Part shown: positions 7,329 through 16,400 of the stretch, in pieces
Position numbering within the stretch: the first letter of the stretch is position 1
How the letters are laid out: every line of letters starts with the position of its first letter
DNA from: Pectinatus brassicae
GTDB taxonomy: Bacteria > Bacillota > Negativicutes > Selenomonadales > Selenomonadaceae
Length of the DNA stretch: 37,570 nt
Direction: 5' to 3'
NCBI RefSeq assembly: GCF_014201835.1
Contig: NZ_JACHFH010000030.1
Coordinates: 1 to 37,570 of the forward strand
Position numbers and translations under genes: made by a program
The notes under the pieces: model-generated
The model's input: the letters and a program-made list of their open reading frames with translations, nothing else
The model's database searches: none
What the model was told of the DNA's origin: nothing

Positions 7329-8129
7329 TTAAGCTTTTTTAGCAAACTTACCGGTAAATTCCGCTTTTTCCTTATTAACAAAAGCATTCATACCAAGCAT
7401 CTGGTCTTCACTGCCAAAGCAGGTACCAAAGTAAAGTGCTTCATACTGCATAGCATTTGGAATACTCATTTCTACGCCGCGGTTGATCGCATCCTTAGCA
7501 AATCTTACGGCACTCTGGCTCTTAGCAATAATGGTTTGGGCAATTTTTTTCGCTTCAGACAAAAGTTCTTCCTGGCTGACTACTTTTTGTACAAGACCTA
7601 CACGCAGTGCTTCTTCCGCACTGATCATATTTGCCGTATAAATCATGTATTTAGCCATACCGGCACCAATCAATCTAGGAAGACGCTGGGTACCGCCAAA
7701 ACCAGGAATAATACCAAGACCTACTTCAGGCTGGCCGAATTTAGCATTTTCTGAAGCTATACGGATATCGCAGGCCATAGCTATTTCACAGCCGCCGCCT
7801 AAAGCATAACCATTAACAGCTGCGATTACAGGCTTTGCTCCTTCTTCAATTTGTAAGAAAGTATTTTCGCTTTTTTCAGCCCATTTGCGGCCTTCTTCAA
7901 TATTAAGCATACGCATTTCCTTAATATCTGCACCAGCAACAAAAGATTTTTGTCCAGCACCGGTAATGATGATTACCTGTACAGAAGGATTAGCATTTAA
8001 TTCACTAAATACAGACCCAATTTCAGTCATTAAAGAACTATTTAAAGCATTTAAAGCTTTAGGTCTGTTTAAAGTAACTATAGCTGTACCATTATCTAAT
8101 TCCACTAATAAATTTTCATATTGACTCAT
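7329..8129 (-). CDS. Enoyl-CoA hydratase/crotonase family protein
   Basis: It reversibly adds water to an enoyl-CoA to give a 3-hydroxyacyl-CoA. Both catalytic glutamates of true hydratases are present, E115 in GGGCEIAM and E135 in FGQPEVGLGIIPGFGGTQRL, and the oxyanion-hole segment AGADIKEM lies near 66-73. This argues against crotonase-fold isomerases or hydrolases that lack one of the pair. The start is the ATG at 8129: AAAGGAG (8146-8140) is ten bases upstream. A TTG at 8138 would extend the protein by three residues but leaves almost no room for the binding site. The resulting 266 residues is normal. It sits one base after the CoA-transferase stop. Confidence 0.9.
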   Translation of the reverse strand: MSQYENLLVELDNGTAIVTLNRPKALNALNSSLMTEIGSVFSELNANPSVQVIIITGAGQKSFVAGADIKEMRMLNIEEGRKWAEKSENTFLQIEEGAKPVIAAVNGYALGGGCEIAMACDIRIASENAKFGQPEVGLGIIPGFGGTQRLPRLIGAGMAKYMIYTANMISAEEALRVGLVQKVVSQEELLSEAKKIAQTIIAKSQSAVRFAKDAINRGVEMSIPNAMQYEALYFGTCFGSEDQMLGMNAFVNKEKAEFTGKFAKKA

Positions 8130-8130
8130 C

Positions 8131-9708
8131 TTAAGCAACTCCTTTAATTTTTCCTTTTACTATTTCAGAAGCAAGACCCATTGGGCCTTCCTGGAAAATT
8201 CTGGTATCCATTGTTTTTAACTTCTGGGAAACTTTTACCTTGGCATTAATCTGGTCAAGGACATCCTTTTGCAGATCCACTCCCGGAGCTATTTCCGTAA
8301 GTACCAGCCCTTCTTTGCCCAGTTCAAAGACAGCCCTTTCAGTTATATAAAGTACTTTCTGTCCATTTTCCTTAGCATATTCAGCACTGAAAGTAATCTG
8401 TTCTACCTGGGGTACGAATTTTTTCTTGCGGCCTTCCTGTAAGATATGGAGTTCATTATTTTCAACTTTTACACGCAAACCACCAGCGGTTAATGTGCCA
8501 CAAAAAATTATTTTTGGTGTGTTTTGCGATATGTTGATAAAACCGCCGCAACCGGCAATTTTAGGTCCAAACTTGCTTACATTAAGGTTGCCGGCACTAT
8601 CTACTTCAGCAATGCCCAGACAGGTAACATCCAGATTGCCGCCATCATAAAAATCAAACATACTGGAATGACAAATTGTCGATTCAGCATTTAATGTTGC
8701 ACCAAAACTGCCACCAGCAGCAGGCAGACCGCCAAAACCACCTGATTCTACTGTCATAAGCAACGTATCGCCAAACCCCTCTTCAGCAGCAACTGAGGCA
8801 ACTCCTTCCGGCATACCGATACCAAGATTAGTACGGCAATGCGTATCAAGCTCCATAGCTGCACGACGAGCGATTACTTTGCGTTCATTTAATGGAAGGG
8901 GTGGGATTCTGTTAAGAGGAACTTTTACCTCACCAGTATAAGATGGATTAAAATATTCATCATTTGTCTGCATGAATTTATCTTTATCACCGATGACAAC
9001 ATAATCTACGAGGGAGCCAGGAACAATTATGTTTTTCGGAGCCATAGAACCAGCAGCAGCCAATCGTTCTACTTCTGCAATAACTATGCCACCAGCAGCT
9101 TTAGCCGCAGCAGCAATGGAAAAAGCTTCGGTGATTACGGCTTCACGTTCCATAGTAAGATTACCATGTTCATCAGCAGTACTTGCTCTTATTAGAGCTA
9201 CATCAGTAGGAAATGTTTTGTAAAATAAATATTCTTCACCATCAATTTTTTTTACTTCAACGATATCTTCAGTAGTGGAAGTATTTAATTTGCCGCCTTC
9301 TACGCGTGGATCAATAAAGGTTTTTAAACCGACTTTGGTTAAAATACCAGGTTTTTTGCCGGCAGCAGCACGAAATAAATGCGTTACTACACCCTGCGGC
9401 AGATTATAGGCTTCAACTTCATTGGCAGAAATTAATTTACCAAGACGTGGGGCAGTAGCATAATGGGCACCAATAACACGTTTTAGTAATCCGGCATGAC
9501 CATAATAATTGTTGCCGCGATGGTCGTTATCACCAACACCGGCACTAAACTGATATGTTAAGTCACGGGGATGACCTGTTTTTAAAAAATGTTCTTCAAT
9601 AGCAGAACTTATGGTTTGGGGATGCCCTGAACCGATAAAACCAGTAGTGCTTACATGAGCTCCGTCAGAAATCATTTTGACGGCAGCATCTTTAGTTATG
9701 AGTTCCAT
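8131..9708 (-). CDS. Family I acyl-CoA:carboxylate CoA-transferase (propionate/acetate CoA-transferase type)
   Basis: The 525 residues are the fused alpha-beta form of family I CoA-transferases (YdiF and clostridial propionate CoA-transferase type, about 520-530 residues). The N-terminal half has the GSGHPQ segment. The C-terminal half has the catalytic glutamate E321 in TVESGGFGGLPA, which forms the covalent glutamyl-CoA intermediate. The enzyme moves CoA between an acyl-CoA and a free acid such as acetate, propionate, butyrate or acrylate. In this operon it can charge the incoming acid and recover CoA from the product, without ATP. E. coli carnitine reduction uses the unrelated type III enzyme CaiB. 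AGGAGG precedes the ATG. Confidence 0.9.
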   Translation of the reverse strand: MELITKDAAVKMISDGAHVSTTGFIGSGHPQTISSAIEEHFLKTGHPRDLTYQFSAGVGDNDHRGNNYYGHAGLLKRVIGAHYATAPRLGKLISANEVEAYNLPQGVVTHLFRAAAGKKPGILTKVGLKTFIDPRVEGGKLNTSTTEDIVEVKKIDGEEYLFYKTFPTDVALIRASTADEHGNLTMEREAVITEAFSIAAAAKAAGGIVIAEVERLAAAGSMAPKNIIVPGSLVDYVVIGDKDKFMQTNDEYFNPSYTGEVKVPLNRIPPLPLNERKVIARRAAMELDTHCRTNLGIGMPEGVASVAAEEGFGDTLLMTVESGGFGGLPAAGGSFGATLNAESTICHSSMFDFYDGGNLDVTCLGIAEVDSAGNLNVSKFGPKIAGCGGFINISQNTPKIIFCGTLTAGGLRVKVENNELHILQEGRKKKFVPQVEQITFSAEYAKENGQKVLYITERAVFELGKEGLVLTEIAPGVDLQKDVLDQINAKVKVSQKLKTMDTRIFQEGPMGLASEIVKGKIKGVA

Positions 9709-9750
9709 AAATATCCTCCTAAAATCCTTGTAGCTTATAAATTAAAATTT

Positions 9751-9793
9751 ATATTACCTGCTATAAATTGTTGAAAAGTATAGCAAGTAATAT
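9751..9793 (-). repeat. Intercistronic hairpin between the acyl-CoA dehydrogenase and CoA-transferase genes
   Basis: ATATTAC-C-TGCTATA (9751-9765) pairs with 9779-9793 (TATAGCA-A-GTAATAT): 14 of 15 positions match, around a 13-base loop. A short TTTT follows on the minus strand. It may partly terminate transcription or protect the upstream message, giving different levels of the first gene and the rest. Confidence 0.55.
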
Positions 9794-9806
9794 ATTAATT
9801 TATTTT

Positions 9807-10946
9807 TTAGCGAAGTAGGCTGCCGGCAATAACCATACGTTGTACTTCACTTGTACCTTCATAAATGGCAGTAATTCTTTGATCGCGATAGAAACGTTCT
9901 ACTTTAAAGTCTTTAATAAAGCCGTACCCACCATGGATTTGAATAGCTTTAGAACAAATAAATTCAGCAGCTTCAGCAGCAAATAATTTAGCCATAGCAG
10001 CTTCTTTACTGAAAGCAACGCCGCGACCGGCAGTTTCAGCAGCATTGTATACAAGAAAACGAGCAGCCTGCAATTGAGTTTCCATATCAGCCAGCATCCA
10101 TTGGATAGCCTGTTTGGTAGCAATGGGTTTACCAAATTGAACACGTTCTTTGGCAAATTTAACTGCTTCATCAAGTGCTCCTTGAGCGATTCCCAAAGCC
10201 TGGGCAGCAACACCAATACGTCCGCCGTCAAGAGTCATCATGGCATATTTAAAGCCTTTTCCTTCTTCACCAACAAGATTTTCTTTAGGAATATGACAGT
10301 TTTTAAAGATAAGTTCAGATGTATGAGAACCGCGAATGCCCATTTTATCTTCATGTTTGCCTATTTCAAAACCAGGGGTGTTTTTTTCAACAACAAAGCA
10401 GCTTAGGCCTTTTACTCCTTTTGCTGGATCAGTAAGGGCAAAAATAGTATAAACATCGGCAATACCGCCATTTGTTATAAAGCATTTAGTACCATTTAAA
10501 ATATATTCAGCACCATCTAAAGTTGCAGTGCAGGTTCCGGATGCGGCATCTGTGCCAGCACCAGGTTCGGTTAAAGCAAAGGCACCTAATTTTTCTCCCT
10601 TGCACATAGGTACAAGATATTTTTGTTTTAATTCCTCACTGCCCCATTTGTATATAGGATTCATTGATAAAGAAATATGAGCTGAGTATATGATGCCGGT
10701 TGAAGCACATACGCGGGAAATTTCTTCAACCATCAATATGTAACTAAGATAATCAGCTTCTGCTCCGCCATATTCTTCAGGATAAATCATCCCCATATAA
10801 TCGTGGGCGATGAGTTGTTTGATCGTTTCTTCAGGGTGACGGCCTGTTTTATCGATTTCAGCAGCGATTGGTTCACAATAGGTTTGGGCAAATTCACGAG
10901 CATTTTGTTGTACAAGAGCCTGTTCTTCAGTTAATTGAAAATCCAT
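9807..10946 (-). CDS. Acyl-CoA dehydrogenase (short-chain, butyryl-CoA dehydrogenase-like)
   Basis: This FAD enzyme interconverts acyl-CoA and 2-enoyl-CoA and exchanges electrons with ETF. The 379 residues match short-chain members. Family signatures are AFALTEPGAGTDA (about 132-144), ITNGGIADVY, KMGIRGSHTSEL, the TLDGGRIGVAAQALGIAQ segment, QIHGGYGF and IYEGTSEVQR near the end. The Glu in IYEGT (E363) aligns with the catalytic base of butyryl-CoA and short-chain dehydrogenases. It is the first gene behind the sigma-54 promoter. Substrate length cannot be fixed from sequence: butyryl/crotonyl-, propionyl/acryloyl-, aryl-propionyl- or gamma-butyrobetainyl-CoA are all possible. AGGAGG lies eight bases before the ATG. 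Confidence 0.92.
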   Translation of the reverse strand: MDFQLTEEQALVQQNAREFAQTYCEPIAAEIDKTGRHPEETIKQLIAHDYMGMIYPEEYGGAEADYLSYILMVEEISRVCASTGIIYSAHISLSMNPIYKWGSEELKQKYLVPMCKGEKLGAFALTEPGAGTDAASGTCTATLDGAEYILNGTKCFITNGGIADVYTIFALTDPAKGVKGLSCFVVEKNTPGFEIGKHEDKMGIRGSHTSELIFKNCHIPKENLVGEEGKGFKYAMMTLDGGRIGVAAQALGIAQGALDEAVKFAKERVQFGKPIATKQAIQWMLADMETQLQAARFLVYNAAETAGRGVAFSKEAAMAKLFAAEAAEFICSKAIQIHGGYGFIKDFKVERFYRDQRITAIYEGTSEVQRMVIAGSLLR

Positions 10947-11023
10947 TGATACATCCTCCTAAAAATGTAAAAATCTGAATAAGTGATATTTTTATTTAAT
11001 TCTGGTAACATAAAACAATAGAC

Positions 11024-11039
11024 GCAATTAGCGTGCCAA
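11024..11039 (-). promoter_or_regulatory. Sigma-54 (-24/-12) promoter of the acyl-CoA dehydrogenase-fix operon
   Basis: The minus strand reads TTGGCACGCTAATTGC from 11039 to 11024. This matches the sigma-54 consensus TGGCACGNNNNTTGC at every fixed position, with the -24 GG and -12 GC correctly spaced. Transcription would begin near 11012, leaving a leader of about 65 bases before the ATG at 10946. The gene just upstream encodes a sigma-54 activator. Confidence 0.88.
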
Positions 11040-11111
11040 TTCATAAAACATATGTAATCATAAAAAAAATAAATGCTTAAAAGTCCAGTATAATAAAGAA
11101 GTGAAAATAAA

Positions 11112-11166
11112 TAAAAAAAAATAATACAAACATTTATAATAGTTATTATCAATGTTTGCATTATTG
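11112..11166 (-). terminator. Terminator of the sigma-54 activator gene
   Basis: A long hairpin combines AATAAT/ATTATT (11120-11125, 11161-11166), CAAACATT/AATGTTTG (11127-11134, 11151-11158) and ATAAT/ATTAT (11136-11140, 11145-11149). There is one bulge, one mismatch and loop AGTT. On the minus strand a run of nine T follows. It lies between the regulator and the sigma-54 promoter and so separates the operon from read-through. Confidence 0.8.
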
Positions 11167-11201
11167 AAAAAATGTTGAATAAGACAATTTTTTATAAGAC
11201 A

Positions 11202-11230
11202 TCGACACTACAGAATGAAAAGTGTCGATT
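11202..11230. promoter_or_regulatory. Perfect 9-bp dyad, candidate enhancer (UAS) for the sigma-54 activator
   Basis: ATCGACACT (11202-11210) and AGTGTCGAT (11222-11230) are perfect inverted repeats around 11 bases. There is no T-run after either arm, so it is not a terminator. Its centre is about 180 bases upstream of the -24/-12 promoter, in the range where bacterial enhancer-binding proteins bind. It lies just after the regulator's stop codon. Confidence 0.6.
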
Positions 11231-11237
11231 CTACAAA

Positions 11238-13292
11238 TTAATCTGTATTTAGGTTGTATTTTTTTATTTTTAAATATAAGGTAGAACGATGCATACCTAA
11301 TAATTTTGCGGCCAAAGACTTGTTGCCATTGGCATCGATTATGGCTTTAGCTATGCGTGCTTGTTCGCCATCAATTATAGACGTGTCTGATTTTAGTGTC
11401 TGATTATATTCTCCTAGTAAATCAGTTGGTAAATGTTTAGCTCTGATAAGAGAACTATCTACTGTTGTACTTATTTGTTCAATAAAATTGATCAATTCAC
11501 GTATATTTCCTGGCCACAGACACTGTTTTAAAATATCAATTGCTTCTGGGGAAAAGGTTTTGGCTGAAACATTTAAGCGTGTGCAAATATCAGGAATAAG
11601 CGCATCCAATAAATCATCAATATCATCTTTACGCATGCGTAAAGCGGGAACGTCAATGCAAACTACATGTAGACGATAATATAAGTCTTCACGAAATTTA
11701 CCAGCGGTGACGAGTTTTTGCAAATTTTGATTAGTAGCGGCTATGATTCTGACATCGCAGGTACGGGCTGTTTCTCCACCAACACGTTCAAAGACCTTGT
11801 TTTGTATTACGCGCAGTAATTTTGCCTGCATATTAAGGGGCATATCGCCAATTTCATCAAGAAATAATGTACCACCCTCAGCTAATTCAAACTTACCTTT
11901 TTTGCCGCCTTTTTTGGCACCAGTAAAAGCTCCTTCATCATAGCCAAATAATTCTGATTCTAATAATTCAGAAGGAATAGCGGCACAATTTACGGCAATG
12001 AATTTTGCTTTTTGCCGCTGGCTGGCAGTGTGAATGGCTTGGGCAAATAAATCTTTACCAGTGCCGCTTTCGCCTTGTATTAACACAGTAGTATCGGTCG
12101 GAGCAACTTTTGCAGCTAAATTTTTGGCTTTTAGTAAAGCATTTGATGTTCCAATAATGTTTTCAAAAGTAGCTAACTGATGTATATTTGCTGTCTTTTT
12201 TTTGTTGTTTGTATCAATCAGCTGTTTATTGCGTTTTAAAAGGCGTTCGACCTCATTAATGTTTTTAAAGACAGCTTGGCCGATGGCTCCGATTATTTTG
12301 CCATCCTTAAATATTGGCAGTCTGTTAACAATAACTTTGCGTTCGTTTACTGTCTGAACTGCACCAAATTCCGGAATACCCGTATGTAAAACTACTGGTA
12401 CACGTGAATTTTCTACAGCATTTTCAACATGATGGCCTATGAGATTTTCTCGCGGTATGCCCATAATATCTTCATAGGCATGGTTGGCATAATAAATTTT
12501 TTGATCAAGGTCAACGGCTATAATACCTTGGCAGATACTTTCAAATATGCAGTTAAAGCGGTCTAAAATATAAGTTTGCTCATGAACTTGATTTAAAAGG
12601 GCTTTTTCCCGTTCAGAGCTGGCCTTGATTGTAATAATGCCGCCAACAACACGATAGCCTGCCAGAATGGGAGCACGACTAATAATTAATGAATTATTGT
12701 TAATTTTTAAAGTAAGTCCTATTTCAGACCGGCCTGTTTGCATCATCTCAGTTAAACCATGTTCAATAGAAAAATCACTGGCTAAATGGCCTACAGCGTA
12801 TTTAATCGAAGTATTTAAAAGATCAGCTGCTGTTTTATTTATTTGAGTAATAATTTGTTTTTCATCAATGATAATTATGCCGCTGTATGATATGTCAGCT
12901 AATTGTTTGACAGCGTTTTCGGCACGGCGCATGCGTTGGTATGATAAATTAAAAACATCAGCTTTTCCTAATAGACCAACTAAATTTCCGAAAGTATCCG
13001 TAACAGGGGTGTAACGAAATAAAATTTTAATTTTATCTAATGAGTCTTCGGGATGGACTGAAACAATGTTTTTAGTCATGATTTTATCGATTGTAGTATG
13101 TGGATTTTTGTTGCAATTATCAAATGTAATTAATAAATCAGTTTTTGTAAGTATACCACACAGTTTATTTTCTCTTGTCATTATAGGGATAGCCTTAGTA
13201 TGATATGTATTAAATAAATTTATTGCTGCGTGCAAATGCTCATCGGCATAGAGGGTCAAGGGATTTTCTTGCATCAAATCGCGTACCAACAT
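11238..13292 (-). CDS. Sigma-54-dependent transcriptional activator with CBS and PAS sensor domains
   Basis: A 684-residue enhancer-binding protein. The N-terminus has two CBS motifs (about residues 1-115: VRDLMQENP..., then IMTKNIVSVHPEDSL), which in other proteins bind adenosyl ligands. Two PAS-like domains follow (about 125-225 and 245-345). The AAA+ domain (about 378-610) has Walker A GESGTGKD (407-413), the sigma-54 contact loop GAFTGA (454-459) and Walker B GTLFLDEIGD (474-483). A Fis-type helix-turn-helix ends the protein (NKSLAAKLLGMHRSTLYLKIKKY). It lacks a response-regulator receiver domain, so the signal is probably cytosolic. It sits directly upstream of the sigma-54 operon, which it very likely activates. 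The usual Walker A ending is GKE or GKT; GKD is a mild variant. Confidence 0.93.
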   Translation of the reverse strand: MLVRDLMQENPLTLYADEHLHAAINLFNTYHTKAIPIMTRENKLCGILTKTDLLITFDNCNKNPHTTIDKIMTKNIVSVHPEDSLDKIKILFRYTPVTDTFGNLVGLLGKADVFNLSYQRMRRAENAVKQLADISYSGIIIIDEKQIITQINKTAADLLNTSIKYAVGHLASDFSIEHGLTEMMQTGRSEIGLTLKINNNSLIISRAPILAGYRVVGGIITIKASSEREKALLNQVHEQTYILDRFNCIFESICQGIIAVDLDQKIYYANHAYEDIMGIPRENLIGHHVENAVENSRVPVVLHTGIPEFGAVQTVNERKVIVNRLPIFKDGKIIGAIGQAVFKNINEVERLLKRNKQLIDTNNKKKTANIHQLATFENIIGTSNALLKAKNLAAKVAPTDTTVLIQGESGTGKDLFAQAIHTASQRQKAKFIAVNCAAIPSELLESELFGYDEGAFTGAKKGGKKGKFELAEGGTLFLDEIGDMPLNMQAKLLRVIQNKVFERVGGETARTCDVRIIAATNQNLQKLVTAGKFREDLYYRLHVVCIDVPALRMRKDDIDDLLDALIPDICTRLNVSAKTFSPEAIDILKQCLWPGNIRELINFIEQISTTVDSSLIRAKHLPTDLLGEYNQTLKSDTSIIDGEQARIAKAIIDANGNKSLAAKLLGMHRSTLYLKIKKYNLNTD

Positions 13293-13330
13293 AGTATGAT
13301 CATCCTTTTCTTGATAGTAGAAAATAATAA

Positions 13331-13359
13331 ATGGTATTTATTATAATGCTAAATACCAT
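13331..13359. promoter_or_regulatory. 10-bp dyad around a -10-like box upstream of the activator gene
   Basis: ATGGTATTTA (13331-13340) and TAAATACCAT (13350-13359) are perfect inverted repeats. The nine-base centre and its edge contain TATAAT on the minus strand, 40-55 bases before the activator start. A 10-bp palindrome GCAATATTGC follows at 13368-13377. This looks like a promoter with an overlapping operator. No good -35 box at standard spacing was found. Confidence 0.45.
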
Positions 13360-13389
13360 AAAAATTCGCAATATTGCATTATTTTAAAC

Positions 13390-13449
13390 AATAAATAATG
13401 AAGAAATGGGGAACTGTTAGCCATTATTTATTAATATCCAACAGTTCCC
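13390..13449 (-). repeat. Two interleaved inverted repeats between the RND gene and the activator gene
   Basis: Arms A (13390-13400, AATAAATAATG) and A' (13422-13432) are perfectly complementary over 11 bp. Arms B (13409-13418, GGGAACTGTT) and B' (13440-13449) are perfectly complementary over 10 bp. The order is A-B-A'-B', so the RNA can form either hairpin or a pseudoknot. It lies just after the RND stop and may serve as that operon's terminator, although the following minus-strand sequence is only modestly T-rich. Confidence 0.5.
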
Positions 13450-13460
13450 AGAATAATTTT

Positions 13461-16400
13461 TTAAATGTCTTTTTTTATTTTATAACAAGCAGCATACATT
13501 GTTGGTAAAACCAGCAATGTGAGAACAGTTGCTATTAAAAGCCCGCAGGCAATAGCGGCAGCCATTGGCCCCCAAAAGGAGCTGGACATAAGGGGCAGCA
13601 TGCCCAGTATGGCAGCAGCGGCAGTCAACATTATCGGTCTAAACCGCAGTACTGCAGAATTAATTACAGCATTCCAAGGCGTTTCACCGGCAGCAATATG
13701 TTTTTGTATTTGGTCAATTAAGATAATGGAATTTCGTATAATCATGCCGCTTAGAGCTAATATGCCTAATTGGGCAACAAAGCCCATAGCTTTGCCGAGG
13801 AAAAGCATGCCGAAACTTACACCGATTATACTAAGTGGAGCAGTAAGCAGGGTAAGCATTAATAATTTGCCATTTCTAAGCTGAATCATTAACAATGTCA
13901 TTATTACAAAAATCATCACAGGGATAGGGACAAGTAGAAAATTAACGGCATCGGTACTGTCAGCTAAGGAACCGCCGGCTTCGATACTGTAGCCTAATGG
14001 AAGATCATCCCGCAATATTTTTGTAGCATCATAAGCTTTTTGGGCAGCATCGTTAGCTGTACCGGAGTTAATATTAGCCTCTACTGTTATAGTCGGTTTT
14101 AAGTTGCGGCGCCATATGAGACCGTCTTCGGCAGAATACGTAATTTTAGCAATTTGGTCTAAAGGCACATAGCCCGCCGTGCCTAAATAAATTGGCAGGT
14201 TTCCAATATCAGATAAATTGGTATGAGTATTATTATTTATACGAAAGGTAATACCAATTGTGCGGTCTTTAAAATAATATTGGGCAGAGGATAAACCATT
14301 TATTTCACCATAAAGTGTTTGGGCAATGGAATTGCCAGTTACACCTAAAGCACGCAGTTTATTTTGGTCAAGTTCCAAATGCATAATTTTGCTTTTTTCA
14401 TTCCAATTGAGATGGATATCTTTATTATTAGGATCTTTAGCAATAAGTGTTGAAACTTTATTGGCCAGGGTACGCACTTTATCCTTATCGTAGCCGGAGA
14501 CGCGAAGCATAATAGGATAATCAGCTGGCGGACCTGTCTGGATAAATTTTATATTACTGCGCACACTAGGAAAATTATTGTTTAACTCATTTTCAATTTC
14601 ATTGGTAAGTTCCTTACGGGTATTAACATCTTTAGCAACAATTATAAACTGGCTGAAATTATCGGCTGGCAGTTGTGGGTCAGTTGTTAAAACAAAACGA
14701 GGTGAGCCTTTTCCTACATAATAGGAGAAGTTTTTGATATGCTGGTTATTTTTATTTAAAAATGCAGCAAATTTATTAGAGGTTTCTTCCGAAGCTTTTA
14801 ATGAAGAACCTTCTGGCAGCTGCATATCAACTATTATTTCCGGTCGCAGGGAAGGTGGGAAAAATTCCTGTTTAATAAAATGCAGCGAGTACACTGCTAA
14901 GATAAACAGAGCAATAGTAGAACTAAGGATAATTTTTTTGTGCTCTAAACAATAAATTAAAATTTTACGAAACAATATATAAAATTTACTTTGGTAGAGC
15001 TGTTTAGTTTTATGTGCGGTATCTGAGGTTTTTATGCGGATAAGATAGTAGCCGAAAAGTGGTGCAACCATTACTGATACTAGCCAGGATAAGCATAAGG
15101 CAATACTTATGACTGGGAAAAGACTCTTACAAAATTCGGAAGCCATTCCCTTGGCAAAGGCAACCGGGATAAAACCAGCGCAGGTTATAAGTGTCCCGGT
15201 CAGCATCGGTTTAGCCGTGGCATTAAAGGCATAACAGGCAGCTTTAAAACGGTCAAGACCATTTTCCAATTGTACACTCATCATTTCAACAGCAATTATC
15301 GCATCATCAACTAAAAGTCCCAGTGAAATTATCAGTGCACCTAAAGATACCTTTTGCAGATTAATATCAAGTAAGTACATTAAGGCAAATACGCCGGCCA
15401 GTACCAATGGTATACATCCGGCTACTACCAGACCAGTTCGCAGGCCTAAGCTTAAAAAGCTTACAGCAAGGATGATGATAATGGCTTCACGTAAAGTGCT
15501 GATAAATTCACTGATGGATTCCTGTACAACTTGGGGTTGGTCAGATACCTGATGAATTTCCATGCCTAAAGGCATATCTGGTTTAATTTTGCCAACTAAA
15601 GAATTTAAATTATGGCCTAAATTTAAGATATTGCCGCCAGCCTGCATCGATACAGCAATACCTATAGCTGGCTTGCCATTAAAATACATTTTGGGATCAG
15701 GTGGGTCGCTGTAGCCATGTGTCACGGAAGCAATATCACCTAAACGAAAATTTTTGCCGTTGGCACTGATGGGGATATTTTCAATGGAATTAATACTATC
15801 TAAAATACCACTGTAGCGAATATAGACATTATCAGACGTTGTTTGAATCATGCCGGCAGGTGTTAATTCATTTTGAGTTTTTATAGTATTACTGATTGTC
15901 TGGGGGCTAATTCCCAATTCGGCTAGTTTTTCATTGGAAATAGATATGTAGATTTTTTCTTCTTGTACACCTAGTAATTCAACTTTTTGTACTTGAGGAA
16001 GATCAACAATGAGCCGGCGAATTTTTTCTGCCTGCTGGCGCAGTTCTTCATACGAGTAGTCTTTACCAGTGACAGCATAGATAGATCCATAAACATCATC
16101 AAAACGGTCATTATAATAAGGACCATAAACACCATCGGGTAAATTTACTTTTTCGTCCTCACAAAGATTGCGAACTTCCTTCCAGGTTGAGCGGATTTTA
16201 CTGCTATCAACATCTTGCCGCAGTGCTACATAAATTATTGACTGTCCCGGGCGAGAGGAACTTTTAATATAATCAAGACCAGGAGTATCCTGTAATTTTT
16301 TTTCTAGTTTATCGGTTACCTGTTCTTGCATTTGTTTGGCTGTGGCACCTGGCCAGCTTACGGAAACAATCATCTGGCGAATGGTAAAAGAAGGGTCTTC

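Noticed and set aside
3992-10946. A carnitine (cai) operon
   Set aside because: The CoA-transferase is type I rather than CaiB-type, and no CaiT transporter or CaiC ligase is present. Carnitine stays possible as a substrate, but the name is not supported.
10931-11161. A 76-codon minus-strand reading frame in the spacer before the acyl-CoA dehydrogenase gene
   Set aside because: It covers the activator's terminator and the sigma-54 promoter, is made of AT-rich hydrophobic codons, and has no ribosome binding site.
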